A model generated the notes under the pieces. The model saw nothing but the letters and a program-made list of their open reading frames with translations, made no database searches and was not told the DNA's origin. A program made the translations under genes and the position numbers. From positions 1,211,001 to 1,275,000 of the forward strand of contig JAUTXW010000110.1 in the NCBI GenBank assembly GCA_030620095.1: a stretch of DNA of 64,000 nt. The letters run 5' to 3'. Positions 24,004 to 35,185 of this stretch are shown here, one piece after another (within the stretch, counting starts at the first letter, position 1; each line of letters opens with the position of its first letter). The DNA is from Kuschelorhynchus macadamiae (lineage: Eukaryota > Arthropoda > Insecta > Coleoptera > Curculionidae).

Positions 24004-24297
24004 TTACTGGTGTAATTTGATCTGAGGCTTTGGGTATTTTAGCTTGCATTATACTGTTTTGCAATAACCAGTATAATTTCTTTATACTGGTTAGAAACTG
24101 ATATTGGAAAAACATTATTCTTGCATAAACATTTTGCTGCATCATATTTAAATATATTCACCGTAATATAAATTCGTGTAAACATTGGAATACCTGGCTA
24201 GGCTTGGCGTCGTCGTACGATCGACCTTATACTGTGAGGTAATCTTGGCAGTGGCTAAATATGTAAATAATGAACTCTATTTTAATTCTTACTCTAA
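24004..24297 (+). repeat. R3 repeat, uninterrupted copy (empty site)
   Basis: About 294 bases, from ACTGGTGTAATTTGATCTGA to CTTACTCTAAGGT, recur at 46661-46736 plus 49701-49919, where element E1 interrupts the repeat. Here the insertion point is intact and lies inside a hairpin, AACCAGTATAA / TTATACTGGTT (about 24068-24093). Identity with the other copy is high apart from the left hairpin arm. No function is recognised. Confidence 0.8.
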
Positions 24298-25549
24298 GGT
24301 TATACCATTGGAGATCTTATCCCAAAATTATTTATTTACGTGGATAGATGTTGATTATTTATGTGGATAGTGCTGGTTTTGCAGTGATAGTTTTTGAATC
24401 AGTAAACATGACATTGTCTTAAAGGTCCGAACTGCAACTGAAAAAACATCAAAGAAAAAATCTTTTCGCGAAAAATTTCGAATCAAAATTGCAGAATATT
24501 TTTTTGCATCGAGTTAAATAATTATTGGCGCAATGTATTTGCAAATGCCATTATTTCTTATGATAATAGGACTGACTAGCAGTTAGATAATGAAACATTA
24601 GATATACACATTTAAAACTTTTCACTTTTAATTTACAAGTAACACCACTCATGTCACTACACTCAACACCGGCTTCCGGTCTTTACCGTAAGTAACGACA
24701 TTTTCGACTGACAACCTCGGAAAACAGTTTCTTGTTTGCAATAATTGTTTACGCACGTAGGGCTTCTAATTACCTTAAACAAATTGCGTTTTTGATGCGA
24801 CGCTACAAACTTTATTCGGTTCGTTTACAGTCTAATGGCCGGTGAGACAATGGCCGGCTGAAAAAGAAATTTGTCTATCGTGGAATTTTGTCATGGTGCA
24901 TTGAGCAAGATCGATTTACGGATTATAATTTTTTGATTGATGTTCGTGGTTTTCTCAGTTTTTTCCGCGAGAAAGAAAGCGAAATGTTATTCTGTTTGTG
25001 GCGTCAACCTATTATCGCATTGGTTGAATGAAATACCTAGCAAATCAATATGTTTAGTTGTATCTATTCACCGTGGTTATGGGCCATTCACAGTGCTGCG
25101 GCATTATGGTGAAAACTAGTAACTGGAGAGTTTTTAAAATATTAATCATTTTTGAAATTGGCGTGTTAAATTCCCTACTTGAACTTTTTCGCCCTGCATT
25201 TCTCTATAAGTAAGGTAGATATTCATCATCAATTTCTAGTAAATGTTGAAATCTTAATCTTATATTCAACCATAATTATTTACACATGTAAGTAACAGTC
25301 TTTATGCGGTGCGGAAGCATAATCCTTTATCTGTTATTGATTGATTCGGGGAATAAAATGAGTGCGTAGCACGTAGCAGTAGGGATATCGTTTTCGTTCT
25401 TACTTAAGCATACTGTTATTTAGTCTGGAATTTTATAACGTTGAGAAAATACACAATATTAATTTCTTTTCTAAAACTTGTTAAATACGTGTTCCAAATA
25501 TAATCATATTTAGTTAAATTGTATCTTTTATTATCTCCTAACTCCAACA
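24298..25549. other. Unassigned; right part should hold the 5' LTR of the copia relic
   Basis: The primer binding site at 25550 implies that the sequence immediately upstream, ending ACTCCAACA, is the end of a 5' LTR. The LTR start could not be set because no 3' LTR survives for comparison. The rest is unrecognised. Confidence 0.4.
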
Positions 25550-25563
25550 GGTTATGGGCCCAG
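25550..25563 (+). promoter_or_regulatory. Copia-type primer binding site
   Basis: GGTTATGGGCCCAG is complementary to the anticodon arm of initiator tRNA-Met. This is the primer site used by copia-class retrotransposons that prime from a half tRNA. It lies 98 bases before the gag start codon and directly after a CA dinucleotide, as expected for an LTR end. Confidence 0.8.
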
Positions 25564-25661
25564 ATACGTCGCGTTACCTCACCTGTAGGAGATAATTCGC
25601 AAATAAAAAGGGATACAATCGCGAGTACAGTGTTTCGCTGTTTTCGTGGGCAACCGAAAAA

Positions 25662-26876
25662 ATGGCGGAGAGTGTAAATATAATGTCGAAAAGTTAAACG
25701 GGCAAAACTATCAGTCATAGAACTATTTAGTTAAAATGTTGTTAATAAATGCGAATTTATGGGACAGTTTCGACTGAATTACCGGTACAGGCAGAACGAG
25801 AGAAAGACGAATGGAAAAAGAAAAATGACAAGGCCTTATCGACCATAGCCCTACTTGTCGGCGTTAGTCAGTTAGTGCGTATCAGGAATAAAGAATATGC
25901 ACATGATGCGTGGGAAGCACTAAAGGAGTATCACCAAAGGTCAAGTTTATCTAGCATGGTGTTTTTGTTAAAGCGGATATGCAGGTTGTCGCTAGAGGAG
26001 AATGGTGATATGGAAGCACATATAAGTTTATTCTTGGAATCATTGAATAAATTGGCCGCTTTGGGGGAAGAAATTAAGGATAGGTTTGCAGCAGGTATTT
26101 TGCTGGGAAGTCTTCCAGACTCTTACAATGAGTTTACGCTTGAGTTCGTAAAAAGCAAGCTCATTGATGAGCATAGAAGACGGCAGGGAGCCTTGAAAAG
26201 TCAAGAAGATTCAGCATTAAAGTCAGTATACAGGGGGACAAAAATAATCTTGCCGATGGAAAGGAATGTTATTTCTGGAACAAAAAAGGCCATTTCAAAC
26301 GAGATTGCTTCAAGTATAAAGCTTTCAAAAAGGAAAGGGCCAATCAGATTACTGAGGGTAATACTGATGACTTTTGTTTTATGGTAAACTTCAGCTCAAG
26401 TGACGTGGGACGGAATTTTGCTTCGCAGTATTGGATTCAGGAGTTTCGAGCCAGATGGTAAACTACAAGGAGTTTTACACCCAATTTGACGGTAGCAGAA
26501 AAGGCGTTGGAAGTTTAGCGGAAAAAGGACAGCATTCCGAGGTTAAGGGTATAGGAACAGGATTTATCAAGTACGCGAATGGTTCGGGAGTAAGCGAGCT
26601 TAAAATTAACAATGCTTTGTATGTGCCAAAATTAGATACAAATCTAATTTCTGTGAAGAAGCTTACAAGTGCTGGATGGAGTGGAATTCGAAAATAATAA
26701 GTGCAACATCATCGCGAACGCCTTTTGAGCTATGGCACAGAGTTAAACCTGACGTGTCGACTTTGCAAATATTTGGATCAAAAGTTTTTAGTCACATTCC
26801 AAACGAACAAATTAAAAATAAATTTGATGAAAAAGCGAAGCCACTAGTTTTTACTTATGCCACACTTTATTTTTGA
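25662..26876 (+). pseudogene. Ty1/copia retrotransposon gag-pol relic
   Basis: The start codon at 25662 gives MAESVNIMSKS and then a stop or frame change. Gag resumes near 25735 with KMLLINANLWDS and the gag-polypeptide domain (AWEALKEYHQRSSLSSMV, GILLGSLPDSYNEFTLEF). Near 26265 a CCHC zinc knuckle reads CYFWNKKGHFKRDC, with Trp replacing the second Cys. The protease region has DSGVSSQM with LYVPKLDTNLISV (26431-26680). It then jumps to TPFELWHRVKPDVSTLQIFG (26715-26780), the end of the integrase. Most of the integrase core and all of the reverse transcriptase and RNase H are missing. The copy ends at 26876 against an R1 fragment. It is inactive. Confidence 0.88.
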
Positions 26877-26878
26877 GC

Positions 26879-27225
26879 ATCATTTAAAATAAATTCAATA
26901 AGTAGTTTTACATTGATACATACCGCCATTTTGTTACATCATGTTGTATTCGTAGCAACTTGTCCCTCTAACACATTTAATTTTTCTCAAACTTTAAAGC
27001 CAATGGACTAAGATTTTTTTACGTTGGTGCAAGAAAAATTATTTGGTGGCCATTTTGTTTCGCCATCTTCAATTGTATCAGTTTATTTCTATATCACACT
27101 TATAAATTTGAAATTAATTAGTAGTTTTTTCAGCCAATTTTTTAAATATTTTATTAGGCTACCATCACCACTTTGTTTTGCTATCTTATACTCATACCAA
27201 AATATCATTAGTTCATTCCTATGTA
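26879..27225 (+). repeat. R1 repeat fragment
   Basis: The modules ACCGCCATTTTGTTACATCA, GGCCATTTTGTTTCGCCATC and CTATCTTATACTCATACCAA follow the order of R1 copies 1 and 2. The fragment is sandwiched exactly between the end of the copia relic and the start of a mariner terminus. The GACA tract is absent. Confidence 0.6.
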
Positions 27226-28460
27226 CAGGGTGTCCCATTTTGGGTACTTTTGCGGGGAATCTCCGTTATTTTTTAATAAATGTCAAATATTTGTTTCTCA
27301 TCGGATTTTGGATCGACCTTTGGTTTATAAAGTTCTTTGATATTTTTATTTAATTGATGTTTATACATTTTTTCGAATAATGAAATGTAATGAAAATTCT
27401 GAAGAAGCCTCGAAATTATATTTTCAAAGATAAGTAAGCTATTATGGCTAGGAAAATCTGCATTAGCATTATAAGATTTTGCTTGTTAGATATCCAGAAA
27501 GAAGGCCACCGTTTTTTGAGATATTTGCTCGTTTAAAAGCAAATTTAGTTTTAATTTAATTTACAACAAAGAGAACAGGGAAAGAAAAGAGATAGATATT
27601 TTGGGATATATAGAATCAATACCTTCGTCCTCATGTAGAAAGGAAGAAGAAAAGAAGGAAATTCATGTTCCAAAAACTGACGGTCAGAGGATTTTGAAGA
27701 AATATAAGTATCATCCACACAAATTTAATATAGTGCAACATTTGCATCCTGGCGATGCCGAGCGACGGGCACTGTTTTGCCAGTGATATTTGCAATAAAT
27801 CCGATGCTAACGATTTATTTGGCAGACTTGTCATCTGGTCAGACGAATGCTGTTTTTCAAGTGCGAGAATTTTTAATCGTCAGGAACTGGCGTAGTGAAA
27901 ATCAGCATTTAATGTTTGAAAGGACGATTTGGAGTTGGGATGCCATGTTTTATTTTGGGCGGACATATAGTTTATAGTATTTTTGAAGGAGGTCTTACAG
28001 CACGTAGATACCTAGAAATCCTTGAGGAATTTATTCCAGGACTGCTCGAAAATATTCCATTAACCCAATATAATGCTGTTTACCTACAGCAAGATGATGC
28101 CCCAAGTCACAACTCTACGCTCTTAAGGGAATTTCTTGATAATAACTTTCCTCAATAATGGATCGGTATCAACGGTCTTGTTAGATGGCCTTCACGATTT
28201 CCAGATCTCTCAATTTTAGATTTTTTTATGGGGCTGCATAGAAAATGAAGTATATAAAACACCATATGACGGCATAGCAGAACTTCGAGAGGCAATTTAG
28301 CCTTTCGAAATTTGCAAATGAGACCAATGGTTTTTTTTAACGCTATTCAAAGAATTACAGAAATGTGCCAATTTTGCATTAAAGAAATTGGTCGTCAATT
28401 TAAGGTGATTTTAATAATTTGTTTCTTTTTTTTTTTAATAATGTTATTTTTTTGTGTTTG
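27226..28460 (+). pseudogene. Mariner-like (DD41D type) element and transposase relic
   Basis: It starts after a TA with ACAGGGTGTCCCATTTTGGG. The transposase reads in several frames: YHPHKFNIVQHLHPGDAERR (27705), a first-Asp block WSDECC near 27838, the ENQHLMFERTIW block, LTARRYLEILEEFIPGLLE, and the second catalytic Asp in VYLQQDDAPSHN (28078). RWPSRFPDLSILDFF (28183) has Asp at the third position, 41 residues after the second Asp. The C-terminal remainder runs to about 28400. Stops and frameshifts are numerous. No matching right terminus was found nearby, so the 3' end is lost or diverged. A further end of this family is at 118-187. Confidence 0.8.
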
Positions 28461-28985
28461 CTACATTGTTACTGTATGCTATAAAATTGTTGTTACAAAC
28501 TTACTGGTATTAAAAAACGCTATAGGTTATATATAAGAAGATATTTACATGCAAGGTATCCAATTCTTCGTTAGTAATACGTAACATTCAATTGTTTATT
28601 ATTGTTATTCATGGCCTACTATTAAGTTATGCATTTAATTTCAGAAAATTGTCATTTATTTGCATGTTTCTGAGGAAAAGTGCATACTATTATATATTTT
28701 TGCAAAGGTAAAAAAAAAGACAAATTTTATAATTAATAAATATACAAGGTGTTCCATTAAAAAAAATAAGGTGAGGTCCGATAACTTTTTGACCTGACCC
28801 TGTATACTAATTCCGAATTGAGTTCTAAGGGAAAAGTTATATAAAAAACAGTTTTTACATTTGCGATAAGTTATCTGATAGTTGAGATACGAGACGGGCC
28901 TGAAAATGCAACATTTTCAATTTAGCCCTGTATCTTGAAAACTAAAAGGGCTATGCAAATTTTGTTAACGGCATCTTTAGTTTCA
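28461..28985. other. Unassigned; includes a possible transposon terminus
   Basis: TACAAGGTGTTCCATTAAAA at 28744 resembles a mariner-type end, but no partner is found. Nothing coding is recognised. Confidence 0.35.
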
Positions 28986-29310
28986 CGAAAAAGTAGCAAA
29001 GTGGGGAATTTTTTTCGATATATGGATGGTTATCGATATATTGAATAACAAAAGGTAAATTAAGAAAATATGGATAACTATTGATATCTATAGTTATAGA
29101 TATATTTCTAGTTTTCTTTATATTGATATTTATCGATATATAGATAGGTATGGATATAGTAATAGTTATATATTTCTACAGTTATCGATTTATCAGTCAC
29201 AGTAAAATTTTTCGAATTCCGTAAAGGCTGGTGAAGTTTTCGGAGGACCGCTTATGGTTTTCTAACCTCACTCGCCGCATTAGTCTTCATTAGTGCGTGT
29301 AAGTGGTAAG
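28986..29310 (-). repeat. R4 fragment: TATCGATA-rich MITE-like sequence
   Basis: It contains TATCGATA at 29031 and 29131 and near-matches at 29013 and 29182. A block (CTCACTCGCCGCATTAGTCT near 29268) is the inverted form of GACTAATGCGACGAGTGAAT at 36774. Both therefore belong to one family, best preserved at 36648-37020. Confidence 0.55.
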
Positions 29311-29439
29311 TATATGTTAGGTATAAAGATTAGGAACTATATATGCAATGTTTATCGTTTAAAAAAAATAAACAGTGAAATACGATAATTTGTGTTAATT
29401 TTTTACTGCCTTATCTGATTTATGTATATATACCGATTA

Positions 29440-30894
29440 TACAGAGTGTCCTGAAAAGTTTTTAACAAATGGAAACTATTTTTATTTTTCATTTTATCAA
29501 AAATGTTACTCTTCATAAAGAGTTCTGCTTCCTCCGGAAATATTATTGGAATTATAAAACTTAAAAAATATTGTACAGGGTTCCAAAAACTTAGAAAATC
29601 TAAAATTGCCTGAAGAGAAAACTACCAATAGGTTTAGTTTTAGAGCAAAATGCCATAAGAGAATTATTCTGAATATTCCGCTAACTACTAAAAAAATTAA
29701 GTAGCCTGGAAAAAAATTGAATATGCTGTTGTTATGGAAACATAATCTTGCATTGTACTGACAGTAGGTAATTGAAGTGTTTGGTTATTTTATTACATTG
29801 AATATTTTTCTATTATTTTCCTCATGGTAGTGAAAAACAGAAAAAAGTTGAAATTGTGTTATTTGTTGGAGATCATTATAAAACAAGTCGTGAAGCGGCT
29901 GATATTTTTAATAATAGACATCCAGATAAACAATTAAGCTATGTTACTGTTGCAAATGTCATGACCAAGTTTAAATCCACTGGGCTATTGATAATACGTT
30001 TAAAAGAAAAAATCAAGACTGATCTACTGCCGAAGAAAATCAAATGCAAGTTTTGCAAGCGGTCGTTGAAAATCGTAAAGTCTCGGCAAGGAAAATATCA
30101 AAATCACTTCCGGATAACGTAACAAAGTCAACAGTCAGTACGATTTTACGTGCAAATAAATTCTTTCTTCTTCACTTTTACCTAGAGGTTTTGAAGTTCG
30201 TTTTCTGTTCAGTGCATGGTTCCAAAGAGAAGCTGTAAATGATTTTTTCTTCGCCAGAAAAATATTATTTACCGATGAGGCGACATTTACGTCAAACGGA
30301 GTCGTATGCTCACAGAACTGCCGCAGGCGTGACGGAAATTCTAAATTTCTCATGTCGCAATCAATACTCATTTAAAACAAATGTTTGGTGCGGAATTTTG
30401 AATAATCAAATAGTAGGGCCGTATTTCTTTCGTGAAAATTTGACAAGCCAAACTTACTTGAATTTTTGAAATACTCAATTGTTTGAATTTGTTGAAGAAT
30501 TGCAATTAAATATCAGGCGTTCACTTTGGTTCCAACACGATGGAGCATTATGTCATAGTACATAGATAGTTTCCAATTTTTTACAAAGGGCTTTTTCAAA
30601 TCGCTGGATAAGAAGATATTCTGCAATGCCGTGGCCAGCCAGGTCTCCTGACCTGACCCCGCTGGACTTTTTCCTTTGAGTACCGTTAAAAGAAAAGGTT
30701 TATCTTCACAGGCCATTCCAAAACGTCGATCACCTGGAAAGACTCGTGAGGCAACCCAGTACAATATTTTTTAAGTTTTATAATTTCAATAATATTTTCG
30801 GAGGAAGCAGAACTTTTTATGAAGAGATATTTTTCCATAAAATGAAAAATAAAAAAGTTTTCAATTTGTTAAGAACTTTTCAGGACACGCTGTA
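29440..30894 (+). mobile_element. Full-length mariner-like element (DD41D), about 135-bp TIRs
   Basis: The left end ACAGAGTGTCCTGAAAAG with about 135 following bases is repeated inverted at the right end. Shared blocks include AGAGTTCTGCTTCCTCCGGA at the left versus TTCGGAGGAAGCAGAACTTT at the right, and TATAAAACTTAAAAAATATT. TA lies just outside both ends (29438-29439 and 30895-30896), the target duplication expected for this superfamily. The transposase relic lies between. Total length is 1455 bases. Confidence 0.85.
29826..30765 (+). pseudogene. Mariner-like DD41D transposase inside the 29440 element
   Basis: The N-terminal DNA-binding part reads KTSREAADIFNNRHPDKQL and VTVANVMTKFKSTG. 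Next come VSARKISKSLPDNVTKSTVS, the first catalytic Asp in ILFTDEATFTSNG (30265), and YSFKTNVWCGILNNQIVGPY. The second Asp is in LWFQHDGALCHST (30525), and PWPARSPDLTPLDFFL (30630) has Asp 41 residues after the second. All three catalytic Asp residues are present, but at least three frameshifts and a stop (TAG after HST) inactivate the gene. The coding region runs nearly into the right TIR. Confidence 0.85.
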
Positions 30895-31245
30895 TATACG
30901 GATATTTACGTATATGCACACGATATTTTGAATATTTTTGTGCGAGAAAGTTTTCGCTTTAACATATTATCTACCTTCAATGAAGTTTAATTAACCGAAA
31001 AAGTAATTAGGTAGTATCTTAAGATAAATTCCCGGGACCTAGGGAGGGGATCTAATTTCTTGCAAGCCTATATGGGTTATTATAAATCATGATGGCTCCG
31101 GGAAATATTAAATATCTTTATTCTTAGCACAAAAAATGTCTTGTTTCAATAAGTTATGTTTATGTGAGGAATGAGTTATCAAAAAATATCCTGTTTTATA
31201 TGGTTTTCAGGGTATTTAGAGGCTCGAACTTCAATTTTATCAATT
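30895..31245. other. Unassigned sequence between two transposons
   Basis: Nothing recognised. Confidence 0.4.
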
Positions 31246-31518
31246 CACTGGCCGACAAAAAATTTTTTTTTGTTATAGCACAAATCAGAATAGCATAATC
31301 TAATAGAATGGACCTATCCAAATACGAAAATGACAAATAGAAAGTTGTAGCACGTTGGGTTTTCTTGTTAGTTGAATTGAATGTTACGATACTTAATATC
31401 TATAGAAAAAATGATTTCGGAAAATTCTTAACCCTGTTTATTGACTATGTTTACACTTTTCGCCTATAAAACATACCGTACATCTAAGAGAAAAGCAAAC
31501 GAGAAAAATATTAACTTA

Positions 31519-32891
31519 AAACACTAATAAAACCTTATTTTTTCCGTTTATGAGGGGTTCTCTTTTCAAAAACCAATAGTAGTCACCCATCATGGCTGGA
31601 TCCCATCGTCCTCGGTATCGAATTTCCATTGTTCTGATATCTTGGTGAAACCTTTCACCCTGCTCGTCACTAACAGCTCCCAAATTTTTAGGAAAAAATG
31701 ACAGATAGGAATGGAGGAAGTGAATTTTTAATGACATTCTGGTACCAAGCGCTTTATAGGCATCTAAGAGTTCATTAACTAATTGTTTATAATTTTCATC
31801 CATATTGTTCCTAAAAATCCTCTTACTACATTGACAAATGAATTCCATGCTCTAGGTTCCTGCCTGGTACGCTTTTCCGTAAAATTGACATCGTCCAGCA
31901 ATTTTCTGATTTGTGGCCCAATAAAAATGCCTTCTTTCACTATCTTTTTCAAAACCTTCACAAAGTTTTTCATCAGCCCAAGATTAATGTGAAGAGGAGG
32001 CAAAAGGACATTTTTGGGATCAACAAGAGGTATAAATTTAATATTTTGAGATCCCGGTTGAAATTCGCTTCTTGTCTGTCACTGTCTATATCAGTACACG
32101 CGCACAACGAATTTTCCATACTGTAGATAGCATAGCATAGCAATAGCAAACATAGCATTTCTTTTTCTAAAATTCGTAATTTTTGTTTCTTTAGCCAATA
32201 GGTTCTACTCCTTAAGACGGGAACCCAGAAGTTCTGACTGTTGCTTGGATAACCCCAAACCACGTACTAAATCATTTAATTCACTTTGAACAATCAAATG
32301 AGGCTCTCCGGAACTGGGACCTGTGGTAAAAGTGGGATCGGTGCACTGTTCTTCTGAGCTGCCTGATGATGCGTTATCTCCATTATCTCCCAAATCAATA
32401 GCTTGCCAATTTTAAGGCGCAATCGGCACTGGCAAATTTGCATTATGAAGGACAGGTCGTATGGCAGATTGCAAATTTGGATATTCTGTATTGTGCTTTC
32501 CCTTTTTGGAATAACCTTCAGTCTTTGTCAGGAAAAAATAACAATCGTCAGAATGATTGGTGGGTTCTCGCCATACCATTAGAACTGCAAAAGGCATACT
32601 TTTTCTCTTTCCCTTCATCCACTGCACCAATGATACACTACAACTAACACAGCACACATGGGAAGCCCACCGCTTATCTTGATCCCCAATTAACACACCA
32701 AAATATTTAAAGTAGGCTTTTTTTACATTTTCGGAAAATAGCCTGGCTTGTGATTTCACCAGAAATTCTCCACAAATATAACAAAATTTGTCAGGAGAAA
32801 TTTTGCAACTTCGGCGCGTTTGACTCGACATTCTCGTCTTCACATACACTTGCTTATTGGTACACAGAGAACCACTCAATTCGAAACTCAA
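31519..32891 (-). pseudogene. Orphan multicopy gene of arthropod genomes (probably transposon-borne), relic
   Basis: From 32891 the frame gives a Cys-rich N-terminal part with FCYICGEFLVKSQARLF, then WASHVCCVSCSVSLVQWMKG and KRKSMPFAVLMVWREPTNHS. A Ser/Glu-rich linker follows (about 32393-32290), then LSKQQSELLGSRLKEWNL. After a jump comes PLHINLGLMKNFVKVLKKIV with GPQIRKLLDDVNF and AWNSFVNVVRGFLG, and finally SLKIHFLHSYLSFFPKNLG with SDEQGERFHQDIRTMEIRYR. I recognise this arrangement as a gene repeated in many arthropod and Hydra assemblies as an uncharacterised protein. A long central region expected between the LKEWNL and PLHINLG blocks is missing, and frames shift three times. The CxxC and CxxC pairs suggest a zinc finger. 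Its place inside a TIR element suggests a transposase-like or accessory role (inference). Confidence 0.7.
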
Positions 32892-32989
32892 CAGAAGAGT
32901 GATGTTTAACGTTTATTTTATGTCTAATGTTGTAAACAATCCAGTCTAGGTAATTTTTCCGTTGTAAAATGGACCCATTTTAGCCGCCC

Positions 32990-35035
32990 CACAATAATGG
33001 ATGGAGCAGAGCTGACACATTCAAGACAGATAGCTCAAGCTTTCAATGACTATTTTACCAGTGTGGGCACTGAGCTGTCTCAGAATATACCCAATATTCC
33101 ATTGAATGATCCTGCGGGAAAACAACAGGGGTCTTTCTTTTTTTTGCCAACAACTCCCCAAGAAGTAGAGCGGGTTATCAGTGATATAGAGACTCACAAA
33201 GCTAGTGGTTTAGATGGCATCAGTGTCAGAAATGTGAAGTGTATGAAGATACAATGTGCCCCAATCATAAGTAAATTAATCAACCTCTCCTTTCAAAGTG
33301 GAGATGTACCAGACAAAATAAAAGTGGCTAAAGTGCATCCTTTATTTAAAGGAGGTGACAGTGAGTCAGTCTCTAACTATCGACCGGTGTCAGTTCTTCC
33401 TGTTCTGTCCAAGATTATTGAGCATTGTGTAAATGTTAGGTTACAGTCATACCTAAAAGGGATCAATTTCCTTGGAGTTGGCCAATATGGCTTTGGTAAG
33501 TTCAGTGACACAGAGATAGCTGTTATTGATCTCATTTCAGAGTTACAAGTAAAAATTGATCAGGGATGCATATGCGCTCTTGTGTCGTTGGACCTGCGAA
33601 AGGCATTCGATACGGTTGACCACTCAATATTGTTAAGGAAACTAGGGAATATGGGCATAAGGGGCACCCCACATGTATGGTTTATTAACTACCTCAAAAA
33701 TAGGAAACAGTCTGTTTCGGTGAATAACGCACTAAGTCAACAAGAACTGATTCATTGTGGTGTGCCTCAAGGCTCAATTATAGGACCAACACTGTTTCTA
33801 ATTTATATAAATTCAATATTCAGTTTAAAATTACATGTTAAAATTAAATTGTATGCAGATGACACAACACTCATGTATAGCGGCAACAATAAAAATGACA
33901 TTAAAATACTGATAAAACGTGATTTAGAGATAATAGCAACCTGGTTATCTTCCCACAAACTAACTTTAAATATAGACAAATCATCGTAAATGTTTGTTGG
34001 AAGAGGTGTCTCCTATAATGACCAATCAATTAAGTTTGGAGATTATGATCTTCAATATAAAAATGTTATAAAGTACCTTGGGTTGTTAATTGATGAGGGG
34101 CTCTCTTGGGAGAGGCATGCGCGATGTATCAGATCAAAGGTAGCATCAGTTGTCGGGTTGTTATATCGGCTTGGTTACCTGTTAAGTCTAAGTATTCGTA
34201 AACAACTGTACTTTTCCCATATATATAGTCATTTGCACTACTTGGTATCAGTGTGGGCTACAGCTAGTTGTGTCGTGTTGAACCCATTAAGGGTCTTACA
34301 GAACAAGGCAGTCAAAAATGTTTTTAAACTTCCCTTACGCTTTTCCACCCATTTGCTATATAAGCCTAATAGACTAATGGATATCTCAGGGATATATAAA
34401 TTTAAAATAATACTTAATACACTTCCAAGTACACTTAGAAATAGAAATAGTACATCCCTATTTAAAACTAAATTAAAAAAATATTTCTTAGACTTAGGTT
34501 AATATGTACTTTGGATAAAAAATATATGTAAAAAAATTAATTAAGTTTGTAGAAAAGGGTTTTCTAAAAAAATTAAATATGTTGAACAAAAAATTTTTAT
34601 AAATCATTTTAAATATAGAATTATCAACATTCAACAAAAAGGATAAGCATATATTATATGAAATAACAAGAAAAACTAAAGGAAGAAACTTAAAATGTAA
34701 GTTTTTAAGGACACTAATCACCCTGGAATAAAACACAAGTTCTACTTATTAAATGTTTATATTATGTCTACTCTTGGAATCTGGCAACAATGCTTGTATG
34801 AAAATGTATTATGTATTTTTTACAATCACTTTCATATTTTTTCCCAATTCAGGAAAAGAATATAGTGTTTTTTTTCTCAGGCAAAATATGGTGTAATCAC
34901 AAGATAAATTAGTTTCTAAGGTGTTATTTGCTGATAATATATAGTGTATTTTTTTTCTGTAGCTTTAATTCCTAGCATAAGATTTTTTTTGTATCTTCTT
35001 GGAATTAATAAAGCCTTTCAAAAGTAAAAAAAAAA
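32990..35035 (+). mobile_element. 5'-truncated non-LTR retrotransposon, nested
   Basis: The RT-coding part starts near 32997, and the 3' UTR ends with AATAAA (35007-35012) and an A tract (35025-35035), the hallmark of a reverse-transcribed insertion. It lies within the 31246-35185 TIR element, so it is the younger insertion. The 5' border and target duplication were not resolved. Confidence 0.75.
32997..34502 (+). pseudogene. Jockey/CR1-like reverse transcriptase, nearly open
   Basis: The motifs appear in order: SNYRPVSVLPVLSKIIE (33375), CALVSLDLRKAFDTVDHSIL (motif A, 33575), HCGVPQGSIIGPTLFLIYIN (motif B, 33755), and KLYADDTTLMYS (catalytic YADD, 33850). WLSSHKLTLNIDKS, KYLGLLIDEGLSWERHARCI (34075) and a thumb/tail region to LKKYFLDLG follow. 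The first 330 codons are open. One in-frame TAA at 33987 splits the protein, and about 100 residues seem deleted before LPSTLRNRN near the C terminus. The N-terminal endonuclease is absent. It is the best-preserved RT in the window, hence a relatively recent insertion. Confidence 0.9.
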
Positions 35036-35185
35036 TGTTTACCTGCCAATATAAAAAGTTCTAAGTAGGCTATTAAAAAATGGTACGCATTAGGGCTTTC
35101 CGAATATTTTTTTTATTCTTGGGAGGATATTTCCATTGTGAAAATAATGAGCTGGCCTGTGTTAGAAAAATCTTGTCGGCCAGTG

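Larger units (their letters stand above)
31246..35185 (-). mobile_element. TIR element of unidentified superfamily carrying an orphan gene, with a nested LINE
   Basis: The left end CACTGGCCGACAA and the right end TTGTCGGCCAGTG are perfect 13-bp inverted repeats. Both are followed inwards by T/A-rich sequence and flanked outside by AATT on each side (31242-31245 and 35186-35189). AATT may be a 4-bp target duplication, or part of the inverted repeat since it is itself palindromic. Inside are the minus-strand orphan gene relic (31519-32891) and a plus-strand LINE that jumped in at about 32990-35035. Without the LINE the element would be about 1.9 kb. Confidence 0.65.

Noticed and set aside
24185..24370. 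Frame shared with 49805-50059 considered as a conserved gene
   Set aside because: The similarity is explained by both lying in the R3 repeat. It ends where R3 ends, and the frames continue differently.
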